Of a DNA stretch of 34,730 nt, positions 31,456-34,730 are shown piece by piece. This stretch comes from an uncultured Flavobacteriaceae bacterium (GTDB lineage Bacteria > Bacteroidota > Bacteroidia > Flavobacteriales > Flavobacteriaceae): assembly GCA_938010765.1 (NCBI GenBank), contig CALLVX010000090.1, positions 1 through 34,730 of the forward strand, written 5' to 3'. Each line of letters opens with the position of its first letter. Position 1 is the stretch's first letter. Under the pieces are notes generated by a model. The model was given only the letters and a program-made list of their open reading frames with translations. It was not told where the DNA came from and searched no databases. A program made the translations under genes and the position numbers.

Positions 31456-33867
31456 ATGAAAGAATCAAAATATATAAACGAGCATTACGAAGAAGAATCA
31501 TTGGTTATAAAAGATGTTATAATTAGGTACTTGCAGTATTGGCCTTGGTTTATTTGTACAGTTATATTGGCATTGTTCATGGGATATCTCTACGTCAGGT
31601 ATGCCCCTGTAAAATATGCCTCAATTGCCAAGATAAAGATTGTGGATGATGAGAAAGAACTCGATATTTCTGCAGACCCTTTGGCCGCTTTGGGCGGGGG
31701 TGCCAAGATCAATCTAGACAATGAAATCGAAGTAATAAAGTCGTATCGACTTTTAAGTCAGGTCGTCGATGATTTAAAACTAGATGTTATTTATAAAGAA
31801 ATCGGTCAAGTAAAATCCACTGAAATGTGGAACGCCCCCTTTGAGGTATTTAAGAACATACCTGAAGACAGTATAAAGAATTCGTTAGAGTTTCGAATAA
31901 AGTTATCAGAGGAGGGTTTTCACGTTATTGACGATCAAGATAACGAATACAACGTTCCTTATTCAGAGGCTGGGAACGAAATAGGGGGATTGCCTTTTAA
32001 AATCGAATTAAATCCAAACGCAGAGTTGGCTCTTTTTGAAGACTTTAATTTTGGTCTGGTACTCATAAAAAGGAAAGAGGCATTTCAAAGACTTTCGAAA
32101 GCATTGACAGTACAGCCCACAAACAAGAAAAGTGAGATCTTATCGCTCTCAATTATTGGTGAAAGTTTTGAAAAAAGTGAGGCCGTAGTCAATGCAATTG
32201 TTACCAAATTTGATGAAGATGGCATTTTAGACAGGCAGTTGGTATCTAAACGAACCTTGGATTTTATTGATGAACGCTTTGTGTTTTTATCGAGAGAGCT
32301 AGACTCTATCGAATTTGGAAAACAGGATTTTAAAAAGAATAATAACTTATCGTACATAGAAGAAGATGCTACAATAGCACTTCAACAGAAATCGGAAAAT
32401 GAACAGGAAGTTTTTAATCTGGAAACCCAAGTTTCGATTTCAAAACTTCTTGGTAATACCATTACGAAAGAGGCAAACTACAGACTTCTTCCGTCCGATA
32501 TTGGCCTTGAGAATAATAGTATCAATAATCTGGTGGCCAATTATAATACCTTGGTTTTAGAGCGTGAAAAAATAAAAACAAGTGTAGGGGAGAGTCACCC
32601 TACCTTGCTGGCTTTGAATAACCAATTGGAGCGGGCAAAGCAGAATATTTTAAATACCGTTAAAGTATACCGTACACAATTGCAAATGACCTTGGGTCAA
32701 AGAAGAAAAGAACAAAACAGGGCCAGTTCTTCTTTTTCGCGGCTCCCCGAAAAAGAAAAGATCTTAAGGTCTATAGAACGTCAGCAAAGTATAAAGGAAA
32801 ACCTCTTTTTGCTCCTATTGCAAAAAAGAGAAGAGGCGGCAATATCATTTGCCGTGACCGCACCGAGTATAAAAGTGGTCGATTATGGTTTGACAAATAG
32901 CAAACCGGTTTCGCCTAAAAAATCATTGGTTTACCCCATTGCATTGGGGATGGGGCTTCTATTGCCTTTCGTAATTCTATTTATTCGATTTCAATTGGAT
33001 ACTAAAATTTACGACCGCACCGCCATTGAAAAGTTAAATCCGGAAATTCCAATTTTGGCTGAAATACCATTTATTGAAGACGTTAAGTTGATGCAACGCG
33101 ATGATCGATCCATACTGGGAGAATCATTTCGAATTTTGAGCACGAACATTAATTACTTACTCCCTCAAAAAGAGACGAATTCTAAGGTTATTTATGTGAC
33201 ATCAACGGTTAAGAACGAAGGTAAAACACTGATGTCCTTAAACCTGTCATTGGCATATGCGAGCCTGAAAAAGAAGACGTTACTCATAGGAGCTGATTTG
33301 CGAAACCCACAACTACACTCATATTTAGATGAGGATAAGAACGCTATTGGTCTTTCAGATTTTTTAAGCAATGAATCGGTAAAATTCGAAGACTGTATTT
33401 CGAGCTTTAATGACGATTCCTATCATAAAGTATGCTATAGTGGCCATATACCGCCAAACGCCTCACAATTACTTTCAAATGAGGCATTTACTAAATTTAT
33501 TGAGATGGCCAAAAGCGAGTTCGATTACATTATTGTAGATACCGCGCCTACTTTATTGGTGACAGATACCCTTTTAATTGCGGATCATGCAGACCTTACA
33601 TTGTTTATTACCAGGGCCGGGTTTACAGAGACAAGACTGCTTGAGTTTTCAAAAGAACTTAATAAGACCAAAAGGCTGAAAAACATGGCCTATGTTGTAA
33701 ACAGTGTTGATCATGGTAAGTTTAAGGGGTATAACTATGGCTATGGTTATGGTTATGGTGAAGAAATTAAAAAGGGCGTATGGTATGAAGAAGCGTTTCG
33801 ACAAGCCGGTCTTGGATGGGAAAAAGCAAAGAAATATTTTAAACTTTTAAGAAGGAACAATTCATAA
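31456..33867 (+). CDS. Wzc-like polysaccharide co-polymerase and tyrosine kinase
   Basis: This 803-residue PCP-2a protein controls chain length and export. The N-terminal part has a first transmembrane helix (about 27-46), a Wzz domain with a long periplasmic coiled-coil section (about 250-460), and a second helix (about 488-507). The C-terminal cytoplasmic BY-kinase has Walker A TVKNEGKTLMSLN (Lys590), Walker A' LLIGADLRNPQLHSYL (about 612-627) and Walker B YIIVDTAP (691-698). The tail ends in a tyrosine cluster (Tyr759, 761, 763, 765, 767) that would be the autophosphorylation site. The tyrosines are encoded by a hexanucleotide repeat. No Wza-type outer-membrane exporter gene or Wzb-type phosphatase is present in the window. 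It is the last intact gene of the locus. Confidence 0.95.
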   Translation: MKESKYINEHYEEESLVIKDVIIRYLQYWPWFICTVILALFMGYLYVRYAPVKYASIAKIKIVDDEKELDISADPLAALGGGAKINLDNEIEVIKSYRLLSQVVDDLKLDVIYKEIGQVKSTEMWNAPFEVFKNIPEDSIKNSLEFRIKLSEEGFHVIDDQDNEYNVPYSEAGNEIGGLPFKIELNPNAELALFEDFNFGLVLIKRKEAFQRLSKALTVQPTNKKSEILSLSIIGESFEKSEAVVNAIVTKFDEDGILDRQLVSKRTLDFIDERFVFLSRELDSIEFGKQDFKKNNNLSYIEEDATIALQQKSENEQEVFNLETQVSISKLLGNTITKEANYRLLPSDIGLENNSINNLVANYNTLVLEREKIKTSVGESHPTLLALNNQLERAKQNILNTVKVYRTQLQMTLGQRRKEQNRASSSFSRLPEKEKILRSIERQQSIKENLFLLLLQKREEAAISFAVTAPSIKVVDYGLTNSKPVSPKKSLVYPIALGMGLLLPFVILFIRFQLDTKIYDRTAIEKLNPEIPILAEIPFIEDVKLMQRDDRSILGESFRILSTNINYLLPQKETNSKVIYVTSTVKNEGKTLMSLNLSLAYASLKKKTLLIGADLRNPQLHSYLDEDKNAIGLSDFLSNESVKFEDCISSFNDDSYHKVCYSGHIPPNASQLLSNEAFTKFIEMAKSEFDYIIVDTAPTLLVTDTLLIADHADLTLFITRAGFTETRLLEFSKELNKTKRLKNMAYVVNSVDHGKFKGYNYGYGYGYGEEIKKGVWYEEAFRQAGLGWEKAKKYFKLLRRNNS
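33736..33759 (+). repeat. Hexanucleotide repeat coding the Wzc tyrosine tail
   Basis: Four tandem copies of TATGGY (one TATGGC then three TATGGT) encode Tyr-Gly pairs at the end of the kinase. Because the unit is six bases, gain or loss of a copy would change the number of tyrosines without breaking the frame. Confidence 0.85.
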
Positions 33868-34031
33868 TAGATTGGGCAGTTATTAGGTGATCGGCCCATA
33901 GTTTTTCATAATGTATTTATAACGCCGTAGCTCGATGCTTTTTTAATAGCCCCTGATTTTTGTTTGTTCTTTGTACTGCCAATCTAACAATCATGGCTAG
34001 TGCCGTTTAGTAGTAAGTCGGTTTGGTACCC

Positions 34032-34392
34032 CTATAAAACTACGATTACTTTATGAAATACGCTTTTCCTCTCACTAACTTGATCTCTTCGAATAAGTAT
34101 CTGATGAGGAGTTACTCTTTTTTGGGTGGGATAATGACAACCTCTTTTAGCAGATGCAAAGGAAATATAGCCCGTTCGAAATACCAAATCAAAAGCTTCT
34201 TTCGTAAAGTCGGTATATTTGCCTAAATGTTGTGCACCTCTCCACAATAATTTGTCAAGATTTGTTTCGGCCCAAGGAGAGATCTTGTTCAATTTCTTGC
34301 AAACCCATCAAACGCATGTTACGATGTTCCATTGAGTCAGAGCCTATTTCATGTCCTTGCTTTAAAACTAGTTCAATGTCCTTCCAATACAT
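34032..34392 (-). pseudogene. Degenerate polysaccharide deacetylase (NodB-like) remnant
   Basis: Two overlapping minus-strand frames together resemble the C-terminal half of a polysaccharide deacetylase. Frame one (34392 down to 34255) reads MYWKDIELVLKQGHEIGSDS then MEHRNMRLMGLQEIEQDLS. This matches the family segment GHEIGSH[ST]xxHxxM, but the first metal-binding His is Asp here. Frame two (34292 down to 34032) continues with LGKYTDFTKEAFDLVFRTGY, YISFASAKRGCHYPTQK and TPHQILIRRDQV. In the family a FPYG-type motif normally precedes KYTDF; here it reads AQHLG. Frame break, lost motif residues and no N-terminal LTFDDG half all point to a dead fragment. It is beside the polysaccharide locus. 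Assignment is by motif resemblance from memory. Confidence 0.6.
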
Positions 34393-34483
34393 AACTCAAA
34401 AATAGGGAAGCCTTCAAATGGGCGGCATATTGAGCCTTCGCTCGTAGCACTTTCTCACCTGCTCGATCGATTTGGTACGCCGT

Positions 34484-34591
34484 TTCAGAATGGATTATGA
34501 AAGTATGATGCCCAGTCAACCTTTTTACAAAAAGTTCAAATTCAGAATGGATTATGAAAGTATGATGCTCAGTCAACCTTTTTACAAAAAG
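34484..34591. repeat. 51-bp direct repeat, two copies
   Basis: A 51-bp unit (TTCAGAATGGATTATGAAAG... to ...TTTTTACAAAAAG) occurs at 34484-34534 and 34541-34591. The copies differ at one base (CCCAG versus CTCAG) and are separated by six bases, so the period is 57. The period is a multiple of three and both copies are open on the minus strand (FVKRLTGHHTFIIHSE and FVKRLTEHHTFIIHSE), but no known domain is evident. Confidence 0.85.
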
Positions 34592-34730
34592 AGACCTTTG
34601 CAAAATCTTCCTTTGCTTTTTCTGTTGGTCCGTTTTTTGATTTTTCACTTCCCTTTGGGAGATTGTTTTGCCCTTTCAGTGCGATTCTTGACAAGTTTCC
34701 ATCATACAAAGGAGGTTGCCCCCCTTTTTT
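34592..34730. other. Unassigned DNA at the window end
   Basis: No recognisable gene. The minus strand is open in one frame (text includes PPLYDGNLSRIALKGQNNLP), possibly the truncated end of a gene lying beyond the window, but it matches nothing I can name. The window ends in a C-run and T-run. Confidence 0.3.

Noticed and set aside
34484..34591. Possible CRISPR array
   Set aside because: Only two 51-bp copies with a 6-base gap; no array, no spacers of typical length and no cas genes.

Overview
The window looks like chromosomal DNA of a gliding or type IX-secreting member of the Bacteroidota, most likely a marine-type Flavobacteriaceae. It opens with gldM and gldN. Promoter-like elements follow the Bacteroidota TAnnTTTG pattern, Shine-Dalgarno sequences are mostly absent, and base composition is AT-rich. 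The genus cannot be fixed from the sequence alone; gene content is reminiscent of Zobellia, Maribacter or Arenibacter relatives (inference).

Layout. (1) 1-6.3 kb, core functions: the end of the gldKLMN motor/secretion operon (gldM, gldN, terminator), an FAD oxidoreductase, a convergent DUF983 zinc-ribbon membrane protein and an ABC-F translation ATPase. (2) 6.5-11.5 kb, exported proteins: a plant-type leucine-rich repeat protein, a CotH-kinase-like lipoprotein, a DUF2807 protein, an exported sulfatase-modifying-factor-like protein without visible catalytic cysteines, and a YceI protein. (3) 11.5-13.1 kb, two adjacent broken genes: an SDR dehydrogenase (frameshift plus stop) and a fumarylacetoacetase-family hydrolase (frameshift). 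They look like the last two steps of an oxidative L-fucose/L-rhamnose pathway in decay. A carboxypeptidase-regulatory-domain protein and about 1.1 kb of gene-free DNA follow. (4) 15.2-21.7 kb, a xylose operon: xylulokinase, xylose isomerase, a small transaldolase, a transketolase in two subunits and a LacI-type regulator. Together these carry D-xylose from isomerization through the non-oxidative pentose phosphate pathway; no transporter is present. (5) A tRNA-Arg(UCU) on the minus strand at 22.1 kb, with promoter and terminator, separates this from the next block. (6) 22.5-33.9 kb, a surface/exopolysaccharide locus of the Wzx/Wzy type: initiating GlcNAc-1-P transferase, flippase, polymerase, GT2, an MBOAT O-acyltransferase with an SGNH-like partner, GT4, a WecG/TagA transferase and a Wzc co-polymerase/tyrosine kinase. 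No outer-membrane Wza-type exporter is present. (7) 34.0-34.7 kb, a decayed polysaccharide deacetylase and a two-copy 51-bp repeat.

I did not find a clearly new defence or mobile system. The observations most worth a second look are the paired gene decay at 11.5-13.1 kb; the acylation pair in the polysaccharide locus beside a dead deacetylase; the hexanucleotide repeat coding the tyrosine tail of Wzc; and the cluster of exported proteins with unusual folds (LRR, CotH kinase, cysteine-less SUMF1-like).
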